From JANMDN01 sp031376285 (GTDB lineage: Bacteria; Actinomycetota; Thermoleophilia; Miltoncostaeales; Miltoncostaeaceae), in the NCBI GenBank assembly GCA_031376285.1, contig JANMDN010000017.1:1-20954 (forward strand): a DNA stretch of 20,954 bases. Direction: 5' to 3'. Position numbers and translations under genes: made by a program. Shown here in pieces: positions 7,744 through 14,089 of the stretch (positions within the stretch are counted from its first letter, which is position 1; every line of letters begins with the position of its first letter). Under the pieces are notes generated by a model, which made no database searches, had not been told where the DNA came from, and saw nothing but the letters and a program-made list of their open reading frames with translations.

Positions 7744-7758
7744 CATAATGGAGGCCCT

Positions 7759-8940
7759 GTGAACTCTGTCAGCACGTCAACCGCTCGTCACGGACTCGTC
7801 GATGCCCTTCGCGGTCTCGCCCTCTTCGGAATCCTGATCGTGAACCTTGAGTTCATCGCATCCGACCCGAATCAGGGCTGGAACGAGTTCACCGGCACAA
7901 CGGATCTCATCGGGCGCTGGATCGGGATCACGTTCTTTCAGCTGAAGTCGTACCTCGTCTTCGCCCTGCTATTCGGCTACGGCGTCGCGCTCATGTCGCG
8001 CCCGCGGGCGGGCCAGAGGTTCGCCCCCCGGTATCTGCGACGAATGCTGCTGCTGTTCGTCGTCGGTGTGTTTCACGCGGTGTTCTTCTTTGTCGGCGAC
8101 ATCCTCGTGACCTACGCGATCCTGGGCACCGCCCTCCTGGCGGTCTGCCGCTGGTCGGATCGCCGGCTCATGAGGCTCGCGGCATGGCTCTACGCTGGCG
8201 CCGTTGTGGTCGTGGTGCTCGTCGCCGTCGCCATCGCAGTCAGCCCCCCCGAGGCCACTGGCAGCTCCTCGGCGTACGCGACCGGGTCGTTTCTCGAGGT
8301 GGCACGTGAACGGATCGAAATGCTGCCGGTGGCATTGCTTGTGATCGGCGTGCTCAACTGGCTGAGCATCGCCGCCACCTTCTGCGTCGGAATCGTTCTG
8401 GGGCGAAGCGACGTGCTGTCGAACCCGGCCCGGCACCTCGCAGCTGCGCGCCGTGCCGCCAGAGCCTGCCTGCCGCTCGGCTTCGGTCTGTGCGGCGTAG
8501 CGGGAGTGCTCATCCTTTCCGGCGACGAGCGGACGGTCGGCACGGGCCCGGCCGTCGGTCTGGTCCTCGAAAACGTCGGCGGCCCGATCGCCGTGGTCGG
8601 GGTTGTCGCGGGGGTGATCGTCGCCAGCCAGCGCCGCTGGTGGCGCCCCGTCGAGCGCGGCCTTACCCCCGGCGGGAGCTCCTCGCTGAGCGCCTACATC
8701 GGGGAGTCGGTGATCGCGTCGTTTGTTCTCTGCGGCTACGGGTTTGGACTGATCGGCGACATCGGCCCGCTCGGGATCCTTCTGGTCGCCGTCGCGATCT
8801 ATGCAACCCTGGAGGTCTGCGCACGGCTGTGGCTGTGCCGCTACCGGCAGGGACCGCTGGAGTGGCTGCTGCGCAGCGTGACGTACTGGCGCCCCCAAGC
8901 GCTGCGGCGTTCGACGCCCGTCGCGTCCGATGCGCCATGA
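7759..8940 (+). CDS. DUF418 family polytopic membrane protein (YeiB-like)
   Basis: A 393-residue integral membrane protein with roughly nine or ten hydrophobic helices. It starts with the family signature GLVDALRGLALFGILIVNL at about 12-30 and ends with the DUF418 tail GPLEWLLRSVTYWR. I chose GTG 7759 because GGAGG lies five bases upstream and the signature follows directly. Members are inner-membrane proteins of unsettled function, distantly related to acyltransferase-3-like folds and suspected transporters. It is likely under control of the divergent TetR gene. A degenerate island repeat begins just past its stop. Confidence 0.85.
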   Translation: MNSVSTSTARHGLVDALRGLALFGILIVNLEFIASDPNQGWNEFTGTTDLIGRWIGITFFQLKSYLVFALLFGYGVALMSRPRAGQRFAPRYLRRMLLLFVVGVFHAVFFFVGDILVTYAILGTALLAVCRWSDRRLMRLAAWLYAGAVVVVVLVAVAIAVSPPEATGSSSAYATGSFLEVARERIEMLPVALLVIGVLNWLSIAATFCVGIVLGRSDVLSNPARHLAAARRAARACLPLGFGLCGVAGVLILSGDERTVGTGPAVGLVLENVGGPIAVVGVVAGVIVASQRRWWRPVERGLTPGGSSSLSAYIGESVIASFVLCGYGFGLIGDIGPLGILLVAVAIYATLEVCARLWLCRYRQGPLEWLLRSVTYWRPQALRRSTPVASDAP

Positions 8941-8942
8941 CC

Positions 8943-8990
8943 GAGGCGATGACGGTCTCGAGGGGCTACGCCAGGGGCCAGATGCCCTCG
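8943..8990 (+). repeat. Island repeat copy 3 (degenerate)
   Basis: GACGGTCTCGAGGGGC followed by CCAGGGGCCAGATGCCCTCG matches the 3' half and hairpin of the repeat. It ends exactly at the vapC stop (8991), like other copies behind toxins. Confidence 0.5.
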
Positions 8991-9392
8991 TTACTCGATG
9001 AGCTGGGCGACGTCCGAGTGCAGGGCGGCAAGACCGGTATCGAGGGTGATGAGTCGTCCTCCGCGTCGTCGGGCAAGTTCGGCCAGATAGGCGTCGGTGA
9101 TCTGGCGATGTCCGACAACGCCTTCCCAGTTCGCGTCGCTGAGGGGCAGGTCGTCGGCCCAGAACTCGTGGCGGGGATCGGCGACGACGCTTCCGAGGAC
9201 GCTCAGGGCCGCTCCGATACCAAGGTCGGGTCGGCGGCCGAGCGTCAGCCGTACGAGTGCGCCCTGTGTGATCGGACAGGTCGCAAACCGTGCGACCTCG
9301 GGTCTTGCGAACCACTCTGCGCATCGGTCATTTGCGGTGTGGTCCGGGAAGGTGAGAGCGATGAGCACGCTTGGGTCGAGTAGCCACGTCAT
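8991..9392 (-). CDS. vapC: VapC toxin, PIN-domain ribonuclease (module 2)
   Basis: 133 residues of the mycobacterial-type VapC subfamily: LLDPSVLIALTFPDH with Asp6, ATCPITQGALVRL, ITDAYLAELARRRGG with Asp100, and LITLDTGLA with Asp118. The position usually occupied by the second acidic residue is Gln43 in PITQG, which I believe occurs in other members of this branch. The ATG overlaps the antitoxin stop (ATGA). The toxin otherwise looks complete. Confidence 0.88.
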   Translation of the reverse strand: MTWLLDPSVLIALTFPDHTANDRCAEWFARPEVARFATCPITQGALVRLTLGRRPDLGIGAALSVLGSVVADPRHEFWADDLPLSDANWEGVVGHRQITDAYLAELARRRGGRLITLDTGLAALHSDVAQLIE

Positions 9393-9631
9393 TCCGAGTC
9401 ATCGTCTTCGAGAAACGCCCTCACCTCCTCATGCGTGATGGGGACGCCAGTCGGAACCGTCAGGAGCCCGGTGCGGGGATCTCGTCGCAGGTCGCCAGGT
9501 GGGGACGACGTACTCCTGAGTCCCCGATCGGCGAGTTCAACCAGTAACGCGCCAAGCGTGACGCGTCGCTCTCGGGCGAGAGCGGTCAGTCGGGCGTGCG
9601 CCTGGTCGGGGATGTCGATCGTCGTTCGCAT
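9389..9631 (-). CDS. vapB: RHH-type VapB antitoxin (module 2)
   Basis: 80 residues from the ATG at 9631; a GTG one codon upstream is also possible. The N-terminal ribbon-helix-helix is clear (MRTTIDIPDQAHARLTALAR, VTLGALLVELADRGL), with the beta-strand that contacts DNA at residues 1-7. The C-terminal part after about residue 50 is the toxin-binding arm. Expected to bind DNA as a dimer and repress the operon. A 10-bp inverted repeat lies 24 bp upstream. Confidence 0.85.
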   Translation of the reverse strand: MRTTIDIPDQAHARLTALARERRVTLGALLVELADRGLRSTSSPPGDLRRDPRTGLLTVPTGVPITHEEVRAFLEDDDSE

Positions 9632-9654
9632 CACCTCATCATGGCGCGATGATG

Positions 9655-9683
9655 AAGCGGGGTCAACTCAAGGGACCCCGCTT
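9655..9683. promoter_or_regulatory. 10-bp perfect inverted repeat upstream of vapB (module 2)
   Basis: AAGCGGGGTC (9655-9664) and GACCCCGCTT (9674-9683) form a perfect inverted repeat with a nine-base centre, 24 bp upstream of the antitoxin. It could be the VapB operator or a transcription terminator hairpin. No T-run follows on either strand, which favours an operator. Confidence 0.45.
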
Positions 9684-9749
9684 GGGAGCATTCTCGTTCG
9701 GGACCAGGTGCCCAGGCGAGGATCTGGAGCGGGAGTCCCTCGACTGGTT

Positions 9750-9930
9750 CTACGGGAGGCCGTGAGCCGACGGTGGGATGGCTTCGATGCCGGCGGCGGG
9801 GCGGCGGCGACCAGTCGGTTGTCGTAGGCGACGAGCGCGGTGAAGGTCGGGACGGATCGAGAGGGCGCTTGCCAGGTGGATCGTGTGGAGGGTGCGCAAG
9901 GGGGGGCCACGTCTGCGGCTTCCCATCCGT
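9750..9930 (-). pseudogene. VapC C-terminal fragment with two frameshifts
   Basis: Three minus-strand frames read in succession rebuild the end of a PIN toxin: LRTLHTIHLASALSIRPDL (about 9896-9840), then FTALVAYDNRLVAAA in a second frame, then AAGIEAIPPSAHGLP and a stop at 9750. Intact VapC proteins of this type end in exactly this order, for example LRSLDAIHLATALSI in the toxin at 14923-15306. The N-terminal half and any antitoxin are missing. It is therefore a dead remnant of a further toxin-antitoxin module. Confidence 0.75.
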
Positions 9931-10034
9931 ACGGTGTAGACAGAACGTGGCCTCTGCGTGACTTCCGGTCGCGTTCCGGGTGTAATGGCCAATACAGGCG
10001 GCATGCGGCCGCCCCCGATCTTGGAGGAGACGCG

Positions 10035-10406
10035 ATGGCTGGCGAGATGGTCCACATCGAGGTACCTGCCGACGACACCGGCGCGGCGATGGCGTTCTGG
10101 GGGGCGCTCTTCGGTTTGACGTTTCAGGCGTTCCCCGAGGGATCGGAGTACCACATGGCCCAGATCAACGACCGAAGTGGCATTGCCGTCAGCGGCATGG
10201 AGCCCGGTAAGCGCGGCATGCGGACGTACTTCGATGTCGCCGACATCAAGGCGAGCGTCGCGCAGGTCGGCAGTCTTGGAGGAGCGTCGAGCGACCCGAT
10301 GCCCGTTCCGGGGATGGGGTGGTTCGCGACGTGCACCGATCCGAGCGGGAACGAATTCGGTCTCTGGCAGTCCGACCAACAGGCGCCGGCAATGTCGGCC
10401 GCGTAG
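10035..10406 (+). CDS. VOC (glyoxalase-like) family protein
   Basis: A 123-residue single-domain VOC protein: MVHIEVPADDTGAAMAFWGA opens the fold, YFDVADIKASVAQVGSLGG begins module two, and FATCTDPSGNEFGLWQSD is the terminal hallmark. It resembles the short VOC proteins often linked to antibiotic or aldehyde handling, but the substrate is unknown. GGAGGA six bases upstream of ATG 10035 fixes the start. It stands alone between two toxin remnants or modules. Confidence 0.85.
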   Translation: MAGEMVHIEVPADDTGAAMAFWGALFGLTFQAFPEGSEYHMAQINDRSGIAVSGMEPGKRGMRTYFDVADIKASVAQVGSLGGASSDPMPVPGMGWFATCTDPSGNEFGLWQSDQQAPAMSAA

Positions 10407-10409
10407 CGC

Positions 10410-10671
10410 CACCGGCGCCCCGGAGTTCTGGGTGGGCCCCGGGGTGTGCCGCCAAACCGGATCTGGCCGCAATGCCCGGTGGGCGATTCGGCAATGGCCG
10501 GCGCCGAGCCGGCGAAGGTGATCGCCGGTACACCCCGGCATGGAGGGGTGGTTCCGGGAGGTATGCACACCGGTCGATGATCCGGCCGCGCTGCCTCCGC
10601 CGGTGACCGACGAGCTCATCGCCCGCATGATCGAGGCCGGGCCCCGATACAACGTGGAGTGGATGCGTTGA
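10410..10671 (+). pseudogene. Decayed cupin-like gene, C-terminal part
   Basis: The segment 10540-10671 encodes GWFREVCTPVDDPAALPPPV, then TDELIARMIEAGPRYNVEWM before its stop. It resembles the C-terminal tail of small cupin_2 proteins. An adjacent frame just upstream gives AEPAKVIAGTPRHGG, like the cupin PAGTPH motif, so a frameshift separates the two. The rest of the barrel cannot be followed. Alternatively 10540-10671 is a 43-codon gene on its own, but no ribosome-binding site supports it. Confidence 0.4.
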
Positions 10672-10734
10672 TTTGAGCCCGACCGTGCTCCGTCGACGGC
10701 TGCGCCTACCGCTGACGAGACCAACTTGCTGGCC

Positions 10735-10790
10735 GGACGAATGCTCGGACGCAAGCTCTGACTGCCATCCAGGTGCCGGACGGTCCCCGC
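10735..10790 (+). repeat. Island repeat copy 4
   Basis: ATGCTCGGACGCAAGCTCTG, then ACTGCC and a hairpin region GGTGCCGGACGGTCCCC: a diverged full unit, directly followed by copy 5. Confidence 0.7.
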
Positions 10791-10802
10791 GCGCAGTTGC
10801 TG

Positions 10803-10857
10803 GGTGGTGCGGTCGAGCGCAGGGTCTGACTTTCCGTAAGTCAGGGGCGGCTGCCCA
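10803..10857 (+). repeat. Island repeat copy 5
   Basis: GTGCGGTCGAGCGCAGGGTC followed by TGACTTTCCG and AGGGGCGGCTGCCCA, matching core and hairpin. It lies 38 bp beyond the stop of the vapC at 10896. Confidence 0.75.
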
Positions 10858-10895
10858 CCGGTTCTCCTCCCTGGATGGCTTCGTCGGGAAGCACG

Positions 10896-11279
10896 CTACC
10901 GGGGCACGAGGGTAACCGAGCACCGGATTCCCGGCGTTCGTCCGAACTTCGCGTCGGAGGTCAAGAGTGCGCAGTCCAAGTCTTCGGCCAAGGCGATGTA
11001 GATGGCGTCATACGCCGATACGTTGTCCCGGAGTTGCCAGACGCGCTCGAGAAGACCGCCAGCTGGGTACCGAGTCATGCCAAGCCGCCGGAAGGTGTCA
11101 AGCGCCGTCCAACCAGCGTCCGAGTCGATGTTGCCCCCGGCGACCTGGCGGCGAAGACCACTCGCGACCTCCATGTCGATGAGATGGGGGACGTGGAGTT
11201 GCTGTCCCAGAATTGCCCGGCGGGCGGGGCCGTCGTTCAGGAGCGCCGACACTGCGGCCGACGCATCGACGACGATCAC
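10896..11279 (-). CDS. vapC: VapC toxin, PIN-domain ribonuclease (module 3)
   Basis: 127 residues with Asp5 (IVVDASAAVSAL), Glu37 (IDMEVASGLRR), Asp91 (SAYDAIYIALAE) and Asp109 (LLTSDAKF), so the full PIN catalytic set is present. The GTG start overlaps the antitoxin stop (GTGA at 11276-11279). The length and the AYDAIYIALAE helix are typical of the FitB/VapC branch that pairs with RHH antitoxins, as it does here. Confidence 0.9.
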   Translation of the reverse strand: MIVVDASAAVSALLNDGPARRAILGQQLHVPHLIDMEVASGLRRQVAGGNIDSDAGWTALDTFRRLGMTRYPAGGLLERVWQLRDNVSAYDAIYIALAEDLDCALLTSDAKFGRTPGIRCSVTLVPR

Positions 11280-11497
11280 CGTTCGCTGCGCTCTGCCTCA
11301 AGGCCGGCGACGATTGATGCGACGTCGACACCGAGGTCGGGAAGACGCCCGAGGAGCGTTGGGTTGTCGACACGGAGAGAGGCCTCGGCGAGTTCCCGGA
11401 CCGCTACCGCGCTGACCGACATCCCGTCGTTTGCAGCAAGGCGCTCAAGCCGGTGAACGACCACGTCGGGGACGTTGCGAAGATAAAGAGTCCTCAT
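11276..11497 (-). CDS. RHH (FitA-like) antitoxin (module 3)
   Basis: 73 residues: MRTLYLRNVPDVVVHRLERL, then MSVSAVAVRELAEASL, forms a ribbon-helix-helix of the FitA type. The tail LGVDVASIVAGLEAERSER is the likely toxin-binding helix. ATG 11497 is supported by the consensus N-terminus and by TGC-TAGCAT ending eight bases upstream on the minus strand. No ribosome-binding site is present, so the message is probably leaderless. Confidence 0.85.
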   Translation of the reverse strand: MRTLYLRNVPDVVVHRLERLAANDGMSVSAVAVRELAEASLRVDNPTLLGRLPDLGVDVASIVAGLEAERSER

Positions 11498-11505
11498 GTT
11501 GCAAA

Positions 11506-11514
11506 ATGCTAGCA
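11506..11514 (-). promoter_or_regulatory. Leaderless promoter of module 3
   Basis: TGC-TAGCAT on the minus strand ends eight bases before ATG 11497. The 8-bp palindrome TGCTAGCA covers it and could be an operator half. Confidence 0.4.
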
Positions 11515-11652
11515 CATACGATGCGCATCGCCACGCCCACGAGGAACACCGGTGAAGTCCGACCAGACCAGCCGCGGGCTCTGGAGCGCCCGATGACTGA
11601 ACGGCGAACGTTTGTAGCGCTGGACGCCCCCGTTGGAGCATCGGACAGTCCC

Positions 11653-12020
11653 TCAACGGGGCGCAGGGGGCAAGGTCCACACGGCCTGCCCGAGTAGCGC
11701 CGTGGCGTCGGAATGGGATCTAAGGGTGGTTTCGAGGACTTCGACGTACGAGCGGATTCCACCACGCTGAAGGCTGCCGATACCAAGACGATGCCGAAAT
11801 GCTCGTGCTTTGAGCTCGCCCAATCGACGGAGACGGCGAGGAAGTCGGCGAAGTTGCGGGTCACGACGGCGCGGCGGTCGGCCGTCGCTTGGTGGAGGAT
11901 CTCGTCGTCGTCGAGGCCGCGAAGGAGCGTTGATTCGGCGACGGCTTTGACGTCGTAGCTCTTGGCTCTCAGTGCTTCGGCGACGCTCGGCGAGACGTGC
12001 TCGTCGAGAAGGAGTCTCAC
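11653..12020 (-). pseudogene. Frameshifted DUF5615 PIN-like toxin, no antitoxin
   Basis: From GTG 12020 the frame gives the DUF5615 opening VRLLLDEHVSPSVAEALR, then GLDDDEILHQATADRRAVVT with RNFADF and FGIVLVSA. At about 11775 the homology moves to another frame, QRGGIRSYVEVLETTL through AVWTLPPAPR, ending at 11653. Joined, they make the ~120-residue length expected of the family. DUF5615 proteins are PIN-like toxins usually paired with a DUF433 antitoxin. None is present: island repeats begin about 30 bp upstream of the start. The module is therefore broken twice, by a frameshift and by loss of its partner. Confidence 0.75.
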
Positions 12021-12049
12021 GAAAAGATCGCGTGGGGGGCGGCTTGCGG

Positions 12050-12096
12050 TGTGCGCAGAACGCAGAACCTGACCCCGCGCAGAGGCCGGATCGCCC
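12050..12096 (+). repeat. Island repeat copy 6a (degenerate)
   Basis: GTGCGCAGAACGCAGAACCT, then GACCCCGC and AGAGGCCGGATCGCCC: core and hairpin recognisable though diverged. Confidence 0.6.
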
Positions 12097-12130
12097 ACCA
12101 GGGTCTGACTGCCCAGCGGCTGGACGCCCA
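12097..12130 (+). repeat. Island repeat copy 6b (partial)
   Basis: AGGGTCTGACTGCCCAGCGG followed by CTGGACGCCC is the 3' half of the repeat, directly behind copy 6a. Confidence 0.6.
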
Positions 12131-12176
12131 TGGCCCTCCGTCGTGAGCCGGAGTCGGTCGGGTGGCGCATGCCCAA

Positions 12177-12192
12177 CCCGTGTGGGTACAAT
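12177..12192 (+). promoter_or_regulatory. Leaderless promoter and operator of module 4
   Basis: TACAAT at 12187-12192 ends six bases before ATG 12199. The inverted repeat ACCC-GTGT-GGGT (12177-12188) overlaps its upstream side. Confidence 0.5.
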
Positions 12193-12198
12193 GCAAGT

Positions 12199-12486
12199 AT
12201 GAATGAGGCTACTTCGGAATCGTTGAGTGTGGGTGTGCGCGAGCTGAAGGACCGGCTGAGCGCCCATCTGGATCGTGTGAAGAGGGGGGAGGAGCTCACG
12301 GTGACCGAGCGCGGTCGTCCGATCGCGCGGCTCGCCCCGGTCGGCCCGGATGTAGACCGGATGGCGGTGCTCGTCGAGGCCGGGGTCGTTCGGCCGGCGG
12401 GGGGTCGGCGTGTGTTGCCGGGCAGGCGGGTTGAGGTGGGCGGGGATCGCCCCTTGAGTGACGAGATCGCCGCCCAGAGGCGGTGA
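12199..12486 (+). CDS. Phd/YefM-type VapB antitoxin (module 4)
   Basis: 95 residues. The N-terminal Phd fold reads VGVRELKDRLSAHLDRVKRG, then EELTVTERGRPIARLAPVG. The C-terminal toxin-binding part ends PLSDEIAAQRR. It is the only plus-strand module of the island. The ATG at 12199 follows TACAAT by six bases with no ribosome-binding site. Its stop overlaps the toxin start (GTGA). Confidence 0.88.
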   Translation: MNEATSESLSVGVRELKDRLSAHLDRVKRGEELTVTERGRPIARLAPVGPDVDRMAVLVEAGVVRPAGGRRVLPGRRVEVGGDRPLSDEIAAQRR

Positions 12487-12902
12487 TCTGCTACTTCGAC
12501 ACCTCGCTCCTGGTGAAGCTGCTCGTCGAGGACGAGCCCTTCCGCGCCGAGGCAGACCGACTGTGGCTGGAGTCCAGCTACGTCGTGTGCGCCGAGATCG
12601 GCTACGTCGAGGCGCGAGCCGCGCTGGCCTCCGCCCGCAGGGGCAAGCGACTGACCGCGAGGGCCTTTCGAACCGCGAAGGAGGAGCTTGAGACACTCTG
12701 GCTGCAGGTCAGCGTCGTTCCAGTGGACGATCGGCTCGTCCGGGAGGCTGGCGACCTCGCCGAGAACGCTGCCCTGCGGGGATACGACGGCGTGCATCTG
12801 GCCGCAGCGCTCCGTGCCCAGGCTGAGGTGATGGCCACCGCCGATCTTGACCTCGCCCGGGCGGCGCGGAGTCAATCCCTCGCTGTCGCCTCGCCCCAGT
12901 AG
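12483..12902 (+). CDS. vapC: VapC toxin, PIN-domain ribonuclease (module 4)
   Basis: 139 residues starting at GTG 12483, which overlaps the antitoxin stop. Catalytic acids are visible at Asp6 (CYFDTSLLVKLLVED), Glu43 (GYVEARAAL), Asp102 (GYDGVHLAAAL) and Asp121/Asp123 (TADLDLARAA). It belongs to the 'YFDTSALVKL' VapC branch that usually pairs with Phd-type antitoxins. It is intact and opposite in direction to its neighbours. No repeat lies directly behind its stop; a RAYT fossil does. Confidence 0.9.
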   Translation: MICYFDTSLLVKLLVEDEPFRAEADRLWLESSYVVCAEIGYVEARAALASARRGKRLTARAFRTAKEELETLWLQVSVVPVDDRLVREAGDLAENAALRGYDGVHLAAALRAQAEVMATADLDLARAARSQSLAVASPQ

Positions 12903-12956
12903 GCGTCGCTCCGGTCCGGGGGAGTGGAGAACATCGCGTCTGGATCCCACCCGCCA

Positions 12957-13125
12957 GGTGCGCTCCTCCTCGACGATCGGTGATTTGTCGCGTCCGCGAA
13001 GCAGGTGCCAGACCAGACCCCGATGCCGGTTGAACGCCTGGCAGTAGGCACTGTTCGAGCGTAGGGACTGAACCTCATGGGCCGAGTCGGGGCAGACGAC
13101 CGTTGTGACGATGGCCCGCCGGTTG
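12957..13125 (-). pseudogene. RAYT (REP-associated Y1 transposase) fossil
   Basis: On the minus strand one frame reads SNSAYCQAFNRHRGLVWHLL, then RGRDKSPIVEEE. This matches residues about 80-109 of the intact RAYT at 19294-20133 (LNSAYCQAFNRRRGIVGHVL, then QGRYKSPLVERD), with roughly 24 of 31 identical. A weaker upstream match (VVCPDSAHEVQS) corresponds to the linker after the HUH motif. The HUH His residues, the catalytic Tyr region and the C-terminal helix-turn-helix are all gone. It is a decayed second copy or relative, with island repeat copy 7 just upstream of it. Confidence 0.8.
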
Positions 13126-13149
13126 GGCCGTCAAGACGCGCGTTGGTCT

Positions 13150-13190
13150 GGCTCGGGAGGGTGATCGAACGCAGGGTCTGACTGCTAGCA
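13150..13190 (+). repeat. Island repeat copy 7 (3' truncated)
   Basis: GTGATCGAACGCAGGGTCTG then ACTGCTAGCAG. The core is present, the hairpin is missing, and the vapC stop codon follows at 13192. Confidence 0.75.
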
Positions 13191-13191
13191 G

Positions 13192-13575
13192 CTACACGCG
13201 GATGACCTCGACGGAGCCAAAGACCGAGAAGTCTGCGTCCTGGGTCACTACCGGCACGCCGTGTCGAAGGGCGGTCGCCGCGATCCACGCGTCGTGACGG
13301 CGGAGTTTGCGGCCGGCTTCAAGCGCCTCAGACGCAAGTGCTGCGAAGCAGGCGGCCGTTCGCTCGTCGATCTCGAGAAGTGGGTAGGTGGTCTTCACGG
13401 CCACGAACGTCGCGAGCCGCTGCCGCCGGGTCGTGGCGCTGGTCGCGCGCAGCACGCCGAGTTCGAGTTCGGCGGCGGTGACGACTGAGACGGCGAGTTC
13501 GTCAGGGAGCATTCCGAGTTCGCGCCCGGTTTCCTGGGCGATGAAGACGGAGGTGTCGGCGATCGCGCGGCTCAC
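13192..13575 (-). CDS. vapC: VapC toxin, PIN-domain ribonuclease (module 5)
   Basis: 127 residues from GTG 13575, which overlaps the antitoxin stop (GTGA). PIN acids: Asp7 (IADTSVFIA), Glu36 (AAELELGV), Asp95 (RHDAWIAATAL) and Asp113/Asp115 (VTQDADF). It is a close paralogue in layout of the toxins at 5983 and 17578 (TSVFIAxETGR, SVVTxxEL, DAWIAATA), and the three probably share ancestry. It looks complete. Confidence 0.9.
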   Translation of the reverse strand: MSRAIADTSVFIAQETGRELGMLPDELAVSVVTAAELELGVLRATSATTRRQRLATFVAVKTTYPLLEIDERTAACFAALASEALEAGRKLRRHDAWIAATALRHGVPVVTQDADFSVFGSVEVIRV

Positions 13576-13820
13576 TCGTCGATGAGGGAGGCGCGAACCT
13601 CGGCGAGGTCGCCGAGAAGGCCGGCATCGGACGCTGCTTCGACGCGGATCCGTCGAAGTTCGGACGCCTGAACCCAGGGGCTGCGGTTCGCGAAATGGGG
13701 AACGATGTCCGCCACGGGGTGACCGCTTACCGTGAGGGTGACGGACTCTCCGGCGCGCACGGCTTCAACGACATCCGCCGTCTGGTTGCGAAGCTCTCGA
13801 ACAGAGACGTTTCTCGCCAC
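13572..13820 (-). CDS. Phd/YefM-type antitoxin (module 5)
   Basis: 82 residues: VSVRELRNQTADVVEAVRAG, ESVTLTVSGHPVADIVPHF, then a toxin-binding tail ending LGDLAEVRASLIDE. I chose GTG 13820 because the Phd consensus begins two codons later and TGC-TACGCT ends six bases upstream. A longer frame upstream runs through the promoter palindrome and is unlikely. It is related to the antitoxin of module 1. Confidence 0.87.
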   Translation of the reverse strand: MARNVSVRELRNQTADVVEAVRAGESVTLTVSGHPVADIVPHFANRSPWVQASELRRIRVEAASDAGLLGDLAEVRASLIDE

Positions 13821-13826
13821 GGCCCG

Positions 13827-13847
13827 AGCGTAGCACCCGATGCTACG
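13827..13847 (-). promoter_or_regulatory. Leaderless promoter with perfect palindromic operator, module 5
   Basis: CGTAGCA-CCCGA-TGCTACG (13829-13847) is a perfect 7-bp inverted repeat whose proximal arm is the extended -10 (TGC-TACGCT). Antitoxin binding here would directly block RNA polymerase. The same half-site occurs at module 1. Confidence 0.6.
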
Positions 13848-14016
13848 ACGTGCACGACTGAGCGGGGTTTGGAGTCCGATCTCGCGAGGGATCCGTGCCG
13901 GCCGTCGTCTTCGCGGATCGGTTCGCCGAGCCGTGCCGCCAGCGCTCGCACTTGCGTTCCGCACGGTGTGCAGGACCGAGACGCCGGTCTCGGGCAGGTC
14001 GGTGACTCTTCGCCGT

Positions 14017-14089
14017 GTCTCGGAGAGTGAGATGGATGCTCGAACGCAAGGTCTGACTTCAGTCAGTCAGGGGGCCGGACGCCTCCGCT
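14017..14089 (+). repeat. Island repeat copy 8
   Basis: TCTCGGAGAGTGAGATGG, ATGCTCGAACGCAAGGTCTG, a CAGTCAGTCAG triplet and hairpin GGGGGCCGGACGCCTCC. It overlaps the 3' end of the vapC at 14067, whose last codons are encoded by the hairpin. Confidence 0.9.

Noticed and set aside
11590..11635. Possible degenerate repeat (GGCGAACGTTTGTAGC, CTGGACGCCCCC)
   Set aside because: Too few matches to the core to separate from chance in GC-rich DNA.
11445..12950. A 501-codon minus-strand protein
   Set aside because: It is an open frame through GC-rich DNA, antisense to module 4, that fuses unrelated pieces. Only the DUF5615 part is meaningful.
13049..13075. Another repeat copy, because TGTTCGAGCGTAGGGACTGA resembles the core
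   Set aside because: On the minus strand the same bases encode the start of the SNSAYCQAFNR block of the RAYT fossil, which explains the segment better.
13976..13993. Hairpin CCGAGAC-GCCG-GTCTCGG as an RNA or terminator
   Set aside because: A 7-bp stem without a T-run or gene end nearby. It could be chance or part of repeat decay.
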